This document shows, piece by piece, positions 16,626-24,877 of a stretch of DNA of 38,044 nt (its first letter is position 1; the number at the start of each line of letters is the position of its first letter). The notes beneath the pieces are model-generated. The model saw nothing but the letters and a program-made list of their open reading frames with translations, made no database searches and was not told the DNA's origin. The stretch covers positions 1 through 38,044 of the forward strand of contig DVKV01000003.1 in the NCBI GenBank assembly GCA_018715835.1, given 5' to 3'. Source of the stretch: Candidatus Faecousia intestinavium (GTDB taxonomy: Bacteria; Bacillota; Clostridia; Oscillospirales; Oscillospiraceae). A program made the position numbers and the translations under genes.

Positions 16626-17056
16626 TATTCACCACCAATCTCAGTTTCGACTTCCTTGGTGATGATCCGGGTCTTGATGGGCAGCTTGTGCTGAGCCAGA
16701 CGCAGAGCCTCGCGGGCGATTTCCTCGGAAACGCCGCCGATCTCAAACATCACCTTCTGATTTTTAACAACTGCGACCCAGCCTTCGGGAGCGCCCTTAC
16801 CGGAACCCATACGGGTGCCCAGGCCCTTCTTGGAGTAAGGCTTGTCGGGGAAGATCTTGATCCAGACTTTACCGCCACGCTTGGTGTAACGGGTCATGGC
16901 GATACGGGCAGCCTCGATCTGGTTGCCGGTGATCCAGCCGGGCTCCAGAGCCTGGATGCCGAAATCACCATAGGAAACCTTATTGCCGCGGGAGGCAGCG
17001 CCGGTCATACGGCCACGCTGGACCTTGCGGTACTTCACTCTTTTGGGCATCAGCAT
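16625..17056 (-). CDS. rplP: Ribosomal protein uL16
   Basis: A 143-residue 50S protein at the A-site/peptidyl-transferase side. It starts with [11 protein letters not shown], has [13 protein letters not shown], the Arg-rich [20 protein letters not shown] and the loop [15 protein letters not shown] near the peptidyl-transferase centre. Length is normal. Its ATG overlaps the rpsC stop by one base (TAATG) and its own stop overlaps rpmC, so three genes form a coupled chain. Confidence 0.98.
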   Translation of the reverse strand: MLMPKRVKYRKVQRGRMTGAASRGNKVSYGDFGIQALEPGWITGNQIEAARIAMTRYTKRGGKVWIKIFPDKPYSKKGLGTRMGSGKGAPEGWVAVVKNQKVMFEIGGVSEEIAREALRLAQHKLPIKTRIITKEVETEIGGE

Positions 17057-17820
17057 TAGCGGTTGCCTCCTTCTCTACGGGTATAGGGTCTGTCGCCGTT
17101 GCGGCGGTCGTTCCGGCGCTCGCCGTTGCGACGGTCGCGGCGCTCGCGGCGCTCACGGGGAGCGGGTTCGGGAGCAGCGGCGCGCAGAGTGGTGTTCAGC
17201 ACTTCGCCCTTATAGATCCAAACCTTCACGCCGATGCGGCCGTAGGTGGTGGCAGCCTCAGCGAAGCCGTACTCGATGTCGGCACGGATGGTCTGCAGGG
17301 GGATGGTGCCCTCGTGGTAGCTCTCGGAGCGGGCGATTTCGGCGCCGCCCAGACGGCCAGCGCAGGTAACCTTGATGCCCTTGGCACCCAGGCGGGTGGC
17401 CTGCTGCATGGCCTTCTTCATGGCCCGGCGGAAGGAGATCCGCTTCTCCAGCTGCTGAGCAATGTTCTCAGCCACCAGCTGAGCGTTCAGGTCGGGGCTG
17501 CGAACCTCCACGATGTTCAGGTTCACGCTCTTGCCCAGCCGGGCTTCCATATCCTTGCGCAGGTTCTCGATTTCGGCACCAGCCTTACCGATGACCACAC
17601 CGGGACGGGAGCAGTTGATGTTGATCTTGACCTTGCCGTTGGAACGCTCGATCTCAATCTTGGCTACGCCGGCGGCGTAGAGCTTGTTCTTCAGATACTT
17701 ACGGATGTTGTAATCCTCGACCACCAGGTCGCCGACCTTCTCCTCCCGGGCGTACCAGCGGGAGTCCCAGTCCTTGATTACACCAACGCGCAGTCCATGG
17801 GGATTAACTTTCTGTCCCAT
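17056..17820 (-). CDS. rpsC: Ribosomal protein uS3 with long Arg-rich C-terminal tail
   Basis: A 254-residue 30S protein at the mRNA entry tunnel. It has the KH domain ([17 protein letters not shown] near residues 75-91) and the C-terminal S3 domain ([16 protein letters not shown]). The conserved core ends near residue 212. After it comes a low-complexity tail of about 40 residues dominated by Arg, Glu, Asp and Asn, with repeated RRNGERRND and RRNGDRPY units, ending RREGGNR. The usual S3 in Firmicutes is about 215-225 residues, so this tail is an extension. It lies near the mRNA entry site and is probably disordered; function unknown. Confidence 0.97.
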   Translation of the reverse strand: MGQKVNPHGLRVGVIKDWDSRWYAREEKVGDLVVEDYNIRKYLKNKLYAAGVAKIEIERSNGKVKININCSRPGVVIGKAGAEIENLRKDMEARLGKSVNLNIVEVRSPDLNAQLVAENIAQQLEKRISFRRAMKKAMQQATRLGAKGIKVTCAGRLGGAEIARSESYHEGTIPLQTIRADIEYGFAEAATTYGRIGVKVWIYKGEVLNTTLRAAAPEPAPRERRERRDRRNGERRNDRRNGDRPYTRREGGNR

Positions 17821-17833
17821 AGCTACCTCCTGA

Positions 17834-18169
17834 TTAAGCCTTCTCGCTCACACCGATGGTGATGTGAGTGGTTCTCTTGTTGATCCGAACGAAACCACGG
17901 CGGGATGCGATGCGGCCGCGCTTGAGGATGGGGCCGGGGTTCGCAATGGCGGTGGAGACGTACAGATTCTCGGTGTTCATGCCGTGGTTGTGTTCCGCGT
18001 TGGCAACAGCGCTCTTGAGCAGCTTGGCCATAGGCTCGCAGGCTGCCTTGGAGGTCTGGCCCAGGTAAGCGGCGGCGGACTTTACGTCCTGACCACGGAT
18101 CATGTCGCAAACCAGCTTGACCTTGCGAGGAGACATACGGACAAATTTAACAGTTGCAAATGCTTCCAT
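17834..18169 (-). CDS. rplV: Ribosomal protein uL22
   Basis: A 111-residue 50S protein whose beta-hairpin lines the nascent-chain tunnel. It has [19 protein letters not shown] near residues 8-26 and the hairpin tip [20 protein letters not shown]; changes in this loop give macrolide resistance in other bacteria, but no insertion or deletion stands out here. Length is normal. It follows rpsS by 12 bases with AAGGAGG upstream. Confidence 0.97.
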   Translation of the reverse strand: MEAFATVKFVRMSPRKVKLVCDMIRGQDVKSAAAYLGQTSKAACEPMAKLLKSAVANAEHNHGMNTENLYVSTAIANPGPILKRGRIASRRGFVRINKRTTHITIGVSEKA

Positions 18170-18181
18170 TTTCGTACCTCC

Positions 18182-18460
18182 TTACTTGGTGTTAGCGGTC
18201 TTGCTGCCGGAGTGGCCCCGGAAGGTCCGGGTGGGAACGAACTCGCCCAGCTTGTGGCCGACCATATCCTCAGTGATATAGACGGGAACATGCTTGCGGC
18301 CGTCATGGACAGCGATGGTGTGACCGACGAAGGAGGGGAAGATGGTGGAAGATCTGGACCAGGTCTTCAGAACCTTCTTGTCACCGGCCTTGTTCAGCTC
18401 CTCCACGCGCTTGTACAGCTCAGGAGCGACGAAAGGGCCCTTCTTGATGCTTCTGCTCAT
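18182..18460 (-). CDS. rpsS: Ribosomal protein uS19
   Basis: A 92-residue 30S head protein that forms a complex with S13 and contacts bridging helices of the 50S. It starts [10 protein letters not shown] and has [19 protein letters not shown], then [18 protein letters not shown]. Length is normal. The gene follows rplB by 12 bases with AAGGAGG upstream. Confidence 0.98.
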   Translation of the reverse strand: MSRSIKKGPFVAPELYKRVEELNKAGDKKVLKTWSRSSTIFPSFVGHTIAVHDGRKHVPVYITEDMVGHKLGEFVPTRTFRGHSGSKTANTK

Positions 18461-18472
18461 TTCATTTCCTCC

Positions 18473-19309
18473 TTACTTGCTGTTTCTGCGCTTGACGATG
18501 AACTTGTTGGAAGCGTTCTTCGTCTTACGAGTCTTGTAACCCAGTGCAGGCTTGCCCCAGGGAGTCACAGGGCCGGGACGGCCGACAGGAGCACGGCCTT
18601 CGCCGCCGCCGTGGGGGTGGTCATTGGGGTTCATAACAGAGCCGCGGACGGTGGGACGGATACCCATGTGACGCTTGCGGCCAGCCTTGCCGATGTGGAC
18701 GTTCTCGTGGTCCAGGTTGCCCACCTGGCCGATGCAGGCGGTGCAGTTGGTCCGGACGTAGCGAACTTCGCCGGAGGGCAGACGGACCTGAGCCAGGTCG
18801 CCTTCCTTAGCCATCAGCTGAGCAGCGGCGCCGGCGGACCGGACCAGCTGAGCGCCATGGCCGGGCTGCAGCTCCACATTGTGGATCACAGTACCAACGG
18901 GAATGTTGGCGATGGGCAGGCAGTTGCCGGGCTTGATGTCCGCCTCAGCGGAGGCGATGACCTGATCGCCCACGTTCAGGCCGTAGGGAGCCAGGATGTA
19001 GGACAGGGTGTTGTCCTCGTAGCGGATCAGGGCGATATAGGCGGAGCGGTTGGGATCGTACTCGATGCGCTCCACGGTAGCGCTCATGTCGGTCTTCAGA
19101 CGCTTGAAGTCGATAACACGATACTTGCGCTTGTTGCCGCCGCCGTGATGGCGGACGGTGATACGACCGTAGCTGTTGCGACCAGCATGCTTCTTCAGGG
19201 TCTCAACCAGGCTACGCTCAGGTTTTGCCTTCTTGTCCACGCCGTCAAAGCCGGAAACAGTCATGTTGCGGCGAGCGGGGGTATAAGGCTTAAAAGTCTT
19301 AATTGCCAT
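18473..19309 (-). CDS. rplB: Ribosomal protein uL2
   Basis: A 278-residue 50S protein needed for peptidyl-transferase centre assembly and subunit joining. The N-terminal OB fold and SH3-like domain are recognisable ([19 protein letters not shown]), as is the near-invariant [19 protein letters not shown] segment with its His residue near the active centre. Length is normal. It follows rplW by 31 bases. Confidence 0.98.
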   Translation of the reverse strand: MAIKTFKPYTPARRNMTVSGFDGVDKKAKPERSLVETLKKHAGRNSYGRITVRHHGGGNKRKYRVIDFKRLKTDMSATVERIEYDPNRSAYIALIRYEDNTLSYILAPYGLNVGDQVIASAEADIKPGNCLPIANIPVGTVIHNVELQPGHGAQLVRSAGAAAQLMAKEGDLAQVRLPSGEVRYVRTNCTACIGQVGNLDHENVHIGKAGRKRHMGIRPTVRGSVMNPNDHPHGGGEGRAPVGRPGPVTPWGKPALGYKTRKTKNASNKFIVKRRNSK

Positions 19310-19340
19310 TTGCGTTTCTCTCCTTTATTGAGATTGGTTT

Positions 19341-19634
19341 TTAGACCATGCCCTCGAAGAACTCGATGGTCTTGGAATCAGCGGTCAGGGTGACAATGGC
19401 CTTCTTGTAATCGGCGCGCTTGCCAGCGGGGTAAGCGCCGGTGCGCTTGACCTTGCCCTGCATGCGGATGGTGTTGACCTTGGCGACCTTCACACCGAAA
19501 GCCAGTTCAACGGCTTCCTTGATCTGGGTCTTGTCGGCATTGACGTCCACCATGAAAACGTACTTCTTGTCAGCGACAGACTCCATGGACTGTTCGGTGA
19601 TGACAGGCCGTTTGATGATATCATAAGCGTTCAT
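19341..19634 (-). CDS. rplW: Ribosomal protein uL23
   Basis: A 97-residue 50S tunnel-exit protein that docks trigger factor and SRP. It begins [16 protein letters not shown] and has the [20 protein letters not shown] segment, with the loop containing [19 protein letters not shown]. Length is normal. The ATG overlaps the rplD stop by one base (TAATG). Confidence 0.97.
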   Translation of the reverse strand: MNAYDIIKRPVITEQSMESVADKKYVFMVDVNADKTQIKEAVELAFGVKVAKVNTIRMQGKVKRTGAYPAGKRADYKKAIVTLTADSKTIEFFEGMV

Positions 19635-20257
19635 TATGCGAATACCTCCTCGATCTTCCGCAGAGCTGCCTGATCGACAACCAGCTTGTTCGCATTGACA
19701 ACGTCATACACGTTCAGCAGGTTTGCGAAGGTGACCTCGCAGCCGGGGATGTTGCGGCCGGACTTGACCACGTTCTGGTCGGCCTCAGCGGTGACAACCA
19801 GGGTCTTGGTATCGCAGCCCACAGCCTTCAGGAAGGCAGCGAACTGAGCGGTCTTGGGAGCGTCCATCTTGATGGTGTCGATGACCACCAGGTTGGTCTC
19901 AGCCACCTTGGCGCTGAGCACGCTCTTCAGAGCCAGGCGCTTGGCCTTCTTGTTCAGGGTGTAGCTGTAATCCCGGGGCTTGGGGGCGAACACAATGCCG
20001 CCGTGGGTCCACTGGGGAGCCCGGGTGCTGCCCTGACGGGCACGGCCGGTGCCCTTCTGACGCCAGGGCTTCCGGCCACCGCCGGAGACTTCCGCCCGGG
20101 TCAGAGCGCTCTGAGTGCCCTGCCGCTTGTTGGCCAGGTGATTCTTGACAGCGTCGTGAACAACAGACGCATTGGGGGTAATGCCGAACACAGCTTCGGA
20201 GAGTTCGATCTCGCCAACCAGCTTGCCGGACATATCATAAACATTCGTCTTAAGCAT
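19634..20257 (-). CDS. rplD: Ribosomal protein uL4
   Basis: A 207-residue 50S protein whose extended loop reaches the tunnel constriction ([19 protein letters not shown], residues about 62-80). In several bacteria L4 also represses its own S10 operon by binding the leader. The globular part has [20 protein letters not shown]. Length is normal. An AAAGGAG site lies about ten bases before the ATG; the stop overlaps rplW. Confidence 0.97.
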   Translation of the reverse strand: MLKTNVYDMSGKLVGEIELSEAVFGITPNASVVHDAVKNHLANKRQGTQSALTRAEVSGGGRKPWRQKGTGRARQGSTRAPQWTHGGIVFAPKPRDYSYTLNKKAKRLALKSVLSAKVAETNLVVIDTIKMDAPKTAQFAAFLKAVGCDTKTLVVTAEADQNVVKSGRNIPGCEVTFANLLNVYDVVNANKLVVDQAALRKIEEVFA

Positions 20258-20276
20258 GATTTACGATCTCCTTTCC

Positions 20277-20996
20277 TTAGCTTCTCGCGGATGCCTTCTG
20301 GGGGTTTCTGCCGGAAGCCTTCTGCGGGTTCTTGCTGATGCCAGCCTCCACGTTCTTGACCTTGTTGTTCTTGACGGTGTTGCGGATATAGACCAGACCG
20401 CCCTTGGGGCCGGGGATGGCGCCGCGGATGACGATCATGTTCAGCTCTGCGTCCACCTTCACCACATCCAGGTTCTCGATGGTGACCTGCTCATTGCCCA
20501 TCTGACCGGCGCCGATCTTGCCGGGGAAGATCCGGGACTGATGAGAGGAAGCGCCCATGGAACCGGCGTGACGATGGACAGGGCCGCCGCCGTGGGTCAT
20601 GGGAGTACGGCCAGCGCCGTGACGCTTGACAACGCCCTGGTAGCCGTGGCCTTTGGAAATGCCGGTAACGTCGATCTTGTCTCCGGCAGCGAAGGTGTCG
20701 GCCTTCACAACGTCGCCCACGTTCATGTCGGCAGCGCCTTCCAGCTTGAACTCCTTCAGATACTTCTTGGCCTCAACGCCAGCCTTCTTCAGATGGCCAG
20801 CCTCAGGCTTGGTCAGCTTGGACTCCTTGATGTCTTCAAAGCCCAGCTGGACGGCAGTGTAGCCGTCGGTCTCAACGGTCTTCTTCTGGGTAACGACGCA
20901 GGGGCCTGCTTCCACGACGGTAACAGGGATCACCTTGCCGCTCTCATCGAAGATCTGGGTCATACCCACTTTTTTGCCGATGATTGCTTTCTGCAT
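20277..20996 (-). CDS. rplC: Ribosomal protein uL3 with repeated C-terminal tail
   Basis: A 239-residue 50S assembly-initiator whose central loop approaches the peptidyl-transferase centre. It starts [17 protein letters not shown]. An ATG 39 bases upstream (21035) is open in the same frame but lies in a hairpin and has no ribosome binding site, while AAGGAG lies ten bases before the chosen ATG. Conserved [12 protein letters not shown] and [11 protein letters not shown] segments are present. The end carries a basic tail with a duplicated NPQKAS unit ([17 protein letters not shown]), longer than the common C-terminus. It follows rpsJ after a structured spacer. Confidence 0.96.
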   Translation of the reverse strand: MQKAIIGKKVGMTQIFDESGKVIPVTVVEAGPCVVTQKKTVETDGYTAVQLGFEDIKESKLTKPEAGHLKKAGVEAKKYLKEFKLEGAADMNVGDVVKADTFAAGDKIDVTGISKGHGYQGVVKRHGAGRTPMTHGGGPVHRHAGSMGASSHQSRIFPGKIGAGQMGNEQVTIENLDVVKVDAELNMIVIRGAIPGPKGGLVYIRNTVKNNKVKNVEAGISKNPQKASGRNPQKASARS

Positions 20997-21027
20997 GGTT
21001 GGTTTTCTCCTTTTTAATAGGTTATTG

Positions 21028-21058
21028 GTCGGCACACCCCATTGGGAAGGCAGCCGAC
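21028..21058 (-). promoter_or_regulatory. Hairpin in the rpsJ-rplC spacer
   Basis: On the transcribed strand GTCGGC (21053-21058) pairs with GCCGAC (21028-21033), with an inner CCC-AAT-GGG that can extend the stem. No T-run follows directly (CAATAACC next). The spacer is about 120 bases, long for this operon. The hairpin is 30-60 bases before rplC and could influence L3 translation or be a binding site for an autoregulatory protein; this is untested. Confidence 0.5.
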
Positions 21059-21116
21059 ATGACCCGTCCGCCCGATGCCAGACAGTGCGGGCTGCTGTAA
21101 TGCGTTGTTACGTAGA

Positions 21117-21425
21117 TTACAGCTTTATCTCAATCTCAACGCCGGCGGGGAGATCCAGGCTCATCAGGGCCTCGATGGTCTTCTGGCTGGGGTTGAGGAT
21201 ATCGATCAGTCTCTTATGGGTTCTGCGCTCGAACTGCTCACGGCTGTCCTTGTACTTGTGCACAGCGCGAAGGATGGTAACAACTTCCTTCTTGGTGGGC
21301 AGAGGGATGGGGCCGGAAACCTGAGCGCCGTTGCGCTTGGCGGTTTCTACGATCTTTGCCGCGCTGGAGTCGATCAGCTGGTGATCGTAAGCCTTCAGCC
21401 GAATGCGGATCATCTGGTTTGCCAT
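21117..21425 (-). CDS. rpsJ: Ribosomal protein uS10
   Basis: A 102-residue 30S head protein that also binds NusB in antitermination complexes. It starts [16 protein letters not shown] and has the conserved [16 protein letters not shown] segment, then [18 protein letters not shown]. The chosen ATG (21425) has AAGGAGG eleven bases upstream. The frame is open a further 33 codons (to 21524), but those residues are unlike S10 and lack a ribosome binding site. It is the first gene of the ribosomal superoperon, downstream of a strong promoter and a long leader. Confidence 0.97.
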   Translation of the reverse strand: MANQMIRIRLKAYDHQLIDSSAAKIVETAKRNGAQVSGPIPLPTKKEVVTILRAVHKYKDSREQFERRTHKRLIDILNPSQKTIEALMSLDLPAGVEIEIKL

Positions 21426-21692
21426 GGTTTGTTTTCCTCCTTGAATTACGTACTCAGTTTGCGTAGTGTCTGGGTACGGTCGAGCTGTTTTGTCCGCGCC
21501 GCCGTGCGTATCATTCCACGTCATGAAAAATGGCCGACCGAGGCCGACCTCATTCTCTGCGCAGCGATATACGCTACACGCTTCGAAAGCAGTTCAGCCG
21601 CCCGATGACCGGACATACTCCGCGGAAGTTACCGCCTTTCGACGCAATCTCCCGCATCATCGCAGTGCACGCGCAGTTTTCCCCTACACGCG
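21426..21692 (-). promoter_or_regulatory. Long 5' leader of the S10 superoperon
   Basis: About 267 nt of presumed untranslated RNA lie between the predicted start (near 21692) and rpsJ. It has no convincing gene. It contains a direct repeat GGCCGACC spaced by two bases (21532-21539 and 21542-21549 on the + strand), which on the transcript precedes ATTTTTC, giving a weak attenuator-like arrangement, and a small stem AGCG-TATAT-CGCT. Long leaders of this kind bind L4 in other bacteria. I see no match to a riboswitch or T-box. Confidence 0.55.
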
Positions 21693-21699
21693 CTCAAAT

Positions 21700-21728
21700 A
21701 CTATACCATTTGAATTTCCATTTGTCAA
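21700..21728 (-). promoter_or_regulatory. Strong sigma-A promoter of the ribosomal superoperon
   Basis: On the - strand, TTGACA (21723-21728, perfect -35) and TATAGT (21700-21705) are spaced by 17 bp in an AT-rich region, five of six -10 bases matching. No other promoter of similar quality is seen between here and the tRNA-Thr gene, so it probably drives all genes from rpsJ to rplQ. Confidence 0.88.
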
Positions 21729-21817
21729 GAAGAAATTCAGGAAAAATCACAAACTTTCCCGAAAAAATTCGTTGAATGTGGAGAAATCCAAATTTCACTT
21801 CTGCTGCAGATTTCATG
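21729..21817. other. AT-rich intergenic stretch upstream of the S10 promoter
   Basis: A region of low GC between the rsgA terminator and the -35 element. It contains A- and T-rich tracts that could act as an UP element for the ribosomal promoter. I see no gene, repeat or strong hairpin in it. Confidence 0.4.
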
Positions 21818-21852
21818 CAAAAAAGCAGCCGGAGAAAAATTTCTCCAGCTGC
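21818..21852 (-). terminator. Rho-independent terminator after rsgA
   Basis: On the - strand, GCAGCTGGAGAA pairs with TTCTCCGGCTGC (21825-21852) around a short T-rich loop and is followed by six T. It lies immediately after the rsgA stop codon (21856) and closes the cdaA-rsgA gene run. Confidence 0.9.
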
Positions 21853-21855
21853 CGC

Positions 21856-22743
21856 TTATTTCAGTTCCCAGAGCTTGACCTGGCTGGCTTTTTCATACAG
21901 GCGCAGGTAGCTGTCGTACCGGGTTTTCTCAATCTCCCCGGCCTCCACCGCTGCCCGGACCGCGCATTCCGGTTCCCGGCGGTGGGTGCAGTCGTCAAAC
22001 CGGCAGGAGCCCAGATATTTCCCAAAATCCGGAAATGCATACTGTAAGTTTTCCTTCAGGATCACTTCCATCTGGTCTGTGTCAAAGGAGGAAAATCCCG
22101 GGGTATCCGCCACATAGGTGTCCTCCCCCAGGGCATACAGCTCCACATGGCGGGTGGTGTGCCGTCCCCGGCCCAGCTTTTCGGAGACTTCTCCGGTGGC
22201 CAGTCCCAGCTCTGGGCACAGCCGGTTCAGAATGCTGCTCTTGCCCACCCCGGAGTTTCCGGTGAAGGCGGTGAGTTTTCCCTTCAGCAGGCTTCGCAGC
22301 TGCTCCACTCCCTCGCCGGTTTCGGCGCTGGTGCGGATCACCGGGAATCCTGCGTGTTCATAGATCCGAACCAGATCCGCCGCCGGGTCCAGGTCGCATT
22401 TGTTCACGCACAGGTAAACCGCTACTCCCTGATCTCCGGCGATTGCTGCCACCCGGTCGATGAGGAACGGCTCCGTCACTGGGTTGGCATTGGCGGCGAA
22501 GACCACCAGCGCATCCACGTTGGCCACGGCAGGCCGGATGAAGCTGTTCTTCCGGGGAAGAATCCGCTCCACCATGCCCCTTTCCCGTTCCACGGTGATC
22601 TCCGCCAGGTCTCCGGTCAAAGGGGTGCTTCCCTCTTTTCGCAGGATGCCCCGGGCCCGGCAGACAATCAGTCCCCGGTCGGTCTGTACATCATAGAATC
22701 CGCTGAGGGAGCGGACAATCCGTCCGATAAGCCGCTTATTCAT
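21856..22743 (-). CDS. rsgA: Ribosome small-subunit-dependent GTPase RsgA (YjeQ/CpgA type)
   Basis: A 295-residue GTPase that checks late 30S maturation. Domains in order are an OB fold (1-70), a circularly permuted GTPase with NKCD (114-117) before GNSGVGKSS (162-170) and DTPGFSS (213-219), and a C-terminal zinc motif Cys247, Cys252, His254, Cys260. The permuted motif order is diagnostic. The start at 22743 has GAGGAG seven bases upstream, and it overlaps the pknB end by eight bases (ATGAATAA); an earlier in-frame ATG at 22800 would add 19 residues unlike the family. In Bacillus the homologue also lies next to prkC and prpC. Confidence 0.96.
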   Translation of the reverse strand: MNKRLIGRIVRSLSGFYDVQTDRGLIVCRARGILRKEGSTPLTGDLAEITVERERGMVERILPRKNSFIRPAVANVDALVVFAANANPVTEPFLIDRVAAIAGDQGVAVYLCVNKCDLDPAADLVRIYEHAGFPVIRTSAETGEGVEQLRSLLKGKLTAFTGNSGVGKSSILNRLCPELGLATGEVSEKLGRGRHTTRHVELYALGEDTYVADTPGFSSFDTDQMEVILKENLQYAFPDFGKYLGSCRFDDCTHRREPECAVRAAVEAGEIEKTRYDSYLRLYEKASQVKLWELK

Positions 22744-24847
22744 CCCCGCTCTCCTCGGTGAATTCCACCGTCTGGGTCCGCAGGAACGCCCCGTCCACAT
22801 ACAGGTCGAATTCCATGGTACCGCTGCCTGTCAGGTCCACATAGGTCCGGGTGGTTCCGGGGGGCACCAGCTTGGAAGTCAGCACTTCTGTAGAACCCTT
22901 CAGGTACACCTCCAGCCGGTATTCCACCTGCCGGTCCGGCACATCAACGGGATAGGTAATAGTAATCTCCTTATCCTGGGTACTCTCGGTGGTCTCCGGC
23001 GGCTGCGTTTCTGCAGGGCCTTCAGAATACTGGATAATCACTTCCGAAGTCACATCCAGCTCCGTGTCCTTGGACACGGACTGGTAAATCACTTCGTTCT
23101 TGGGCTTCTGGCTCTCCATGGGGTCATAACGTACATTCTGGAAGCCAAGCTGGGTCATCAGTTCTTTCACCAGCTCCAGGTCCTTACCAACCACTTCAGG
23201 CATGGTGGCAGTCACCACTGCCGGTCCGGAGCTGACGTACAGGTAAACCGTCTGCCCCTCCTTCACATCGGCCCCGGCGGCAGGATCGGTGCGGATGACC
23301 AGACCCTTTTCCACGGTATCACTGGCCTCGTTCTTGGTCAGGGGATGGAAGCCCTGATTGGTCAGCAGGGCGCTGGCGTCCTCGGCGGAGGCACCGGCAA
23401 AGTCATCCATGGTTTTGGTCTCCGGCTCGGGGCCCATGCTCACGGTAATCCAGAGGTCAGTCCCCCGCTGGACCTTTTCCCCTCCAGCGGGCTGCTGGGA
23501 GATGATCTGGCCCTCCTCGTAAGTATCATGGTACTGCTGGGGCATCAGGCGGATGTTGAAGTCACTGTAAGTGGCGGCAAAGTTTTCATCATACCGCTCC
23601 CCTTCCAGGTAGGGTACCTCCACATAGTCCCGCTCCCGGTCCAGCAAAACGCCGTTGAACAGGGCCACCAGGAAGATCACAATGGCGATCACCGCCACGG
23701 CGCTGCAGATCACAATGGCAGTGGTAGCCACCCGGCTGCGCTCCTCTTCCTTCTTCCGGATCTCTGCCTTTCTGCGCTGCTGGGCCCGGCGGATGCTGTC
23801 GGTTTCCCGGGTGGATACGGCCGGAGCCGTGCGCACCGTGGGAACCGTCCCGGTTTTCCGCCGTTCCTGGCTCTGGCGGAGCCGTGCCGTGTCGGAAGTG
23901 GGACGGACGCCGGTTTTTGCCTGGACCTTTTTCTCCGCCGTGGTCTGGGGGCGGTGCTGGGATTCGCTGGGGATAGCCCGGGTGGCGTCGTCCATCAGGA
24001 ATTTATGATCGAAGACAATGGCGGGATTTTTCCGGAACTCCTCCATATCCTGGAGCATTTCCGTGGCGGAAACGTACCGGTCCCGGACGTCCAGCGCCAT
24101 GGCCTTCATGATGATCTGCTCCATTCCCTTGGGAATGTTGGGGTTCAGGGTAGAAGGCAGCGGTGCGCCGCCGTTAATGTGCTGAATGGCCACCGCCACC
24201 GCAGACTCTCCGTCGTAGGGGGGCCGACCGGTCATCATCTCATACATCACCACGCCCAGGGAGTACAGGTCGGAGCGGTTGTCCGTGTGCCCGCCCTTGG
24301 CCTGCTCGGGGGAGATGTAGTGAACGGAACCCAGGGCCTCCTTGGTCAGGGTGTTGCTCTTGTTCATCACCCGGGCGATGCCAAAGTCCATCACCTTCAC
24401 TGAGCCGTTTTTCAGCACCATCACATTATGGGGCTTGATATCCCGGTGGACGATGCCCCGGCTGTGGGCGTGTTCCAGGCCCTTGCAGATCTGCATGGAG
24501 AAGTGGAGGGTTTCCTTCCAATTCAGCACGCCCTTTTTCTCCATGTACTGCTTCAGGGAGATTCCGTCGATCAGCTCCATGACGATGTAGTTGGCGGAAT
24601 CGGAGGAGGAGACATCGTACACCTGCACGATGTTGGGATGGCTCAGCATGGCCACCGCCTCGCCCTCGGCATGGAACCGGCGCCGGAACTCCTCGTCCAT
24701 GGCGAATTCATCTTTCAGTATTTTAATCGCGACCAGCCGGTTGAGCCGGTGGCAGCGGGCTTTATACACAACTGCCATGCCGCCGCTGCCGATCATCTCC
24801 AGGATTTCGTACCGGTTATCCAGCAGCCGTCCAATATATTGATCCAT
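22736..24847 (-). CDS. prkC: PASTA-domain Ser/Thr protein kinase (PrkC/PknB)
   Basis: A 703-residue membrane Hanks-type kinase that senses peptidoglycan fragments or lipid II through extracellular PASTA domains. The N-terminal kinase domain has the Gly-rich loop GSGGMAVVYKA (20-30), the catalytic HRDIKPHN loop, DFGIAR and the activation-segment GSVHYISPEQAKGG. A basic juxtamembrane linker (about 290-370) is followed by one transmembrane helix (about 373-400). After that come three PASTA repeats, then about 100 residues of an additional extracellular domain ending with a Thr/Glu-rich linker and a beta-rich section I do not recognise. It lies 30 bases after the cognate phosphatase. Confidence 0.95.
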   Translation of the reverse strand: MDQYIGRLLDNRYEILEMIGSGGMAVVYKARCHRLNRLVAIKILKDEFAMDEEFRRRFHAEGEAVAMLSHPNIVQVYDVSSSDSANYIVMELIDGISLKQYMEKKGVLNWKETLHFSMQICKGLEHAHSRGIVHRDIKPHNVMVLKNGSVKVMDFGIARVMNKSNTLTKEALGSVHYISPEQAKGGHTDNRSDLYSLGVVMYEMMTGRPPYDGESAVAVAIQHINGGAPLPSTLNPNIPKGMEQIIMKAMALDVRDRYVSATEMLQDMEEFRKNPAIVFDHKFLMDDATRAIPSESQHRPQTTAEKKVQAKTGVRPTSDTARLRQSQERRKTGTVPTVRTAPAVSTRETDSIRRAQQRRKAEIRKKEEERSRVATTAIVICSAVAVIAIVIFLVALFNGVLLDRERDYVEVPYLEGERYDENFAATYSDFNIRLMPQQYHDTYEEGQIISQQPAGGEKVQRGTDLWITVSMGPEPETKTMDDFAGASAEDASALLTNQGFHPLTKNEASDTVEKGLVIRTDPAAGADVKEGQTVYLYVSSGPAVVTATMPEVVGKDLELVKELMTQLGFQNVRYDPMESQKPKNEVIYQSVSKDTELDVTSEVIIQYSEGPAETQPPETTESTQDKEITITYPVDVPDRQVEYRLEVYLKGSTEVLTSKLVPPGTTRTYVDLTGSGTMEFDLYVDGAFLRTQTVEFTEESGDE

Positions 24848-24877
24848 TTTCCAGATTCGCTCCTTTCGCGGCTCTTG

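Noticed and set aside
20997-21035. A longer start for L3 at 21035
   Set aside because: The added 13 residues fall inside a hairpin, lack a ribosome binding site and are not part of L3.
21425-21524. A longer start for S10 (MTWNDTHGG...)
   Set aside because: The extra 33 residues do not resemble S10, no Shine-Dalgarno precedes them, and a strong AAGGAGG lies just before the later ATG.
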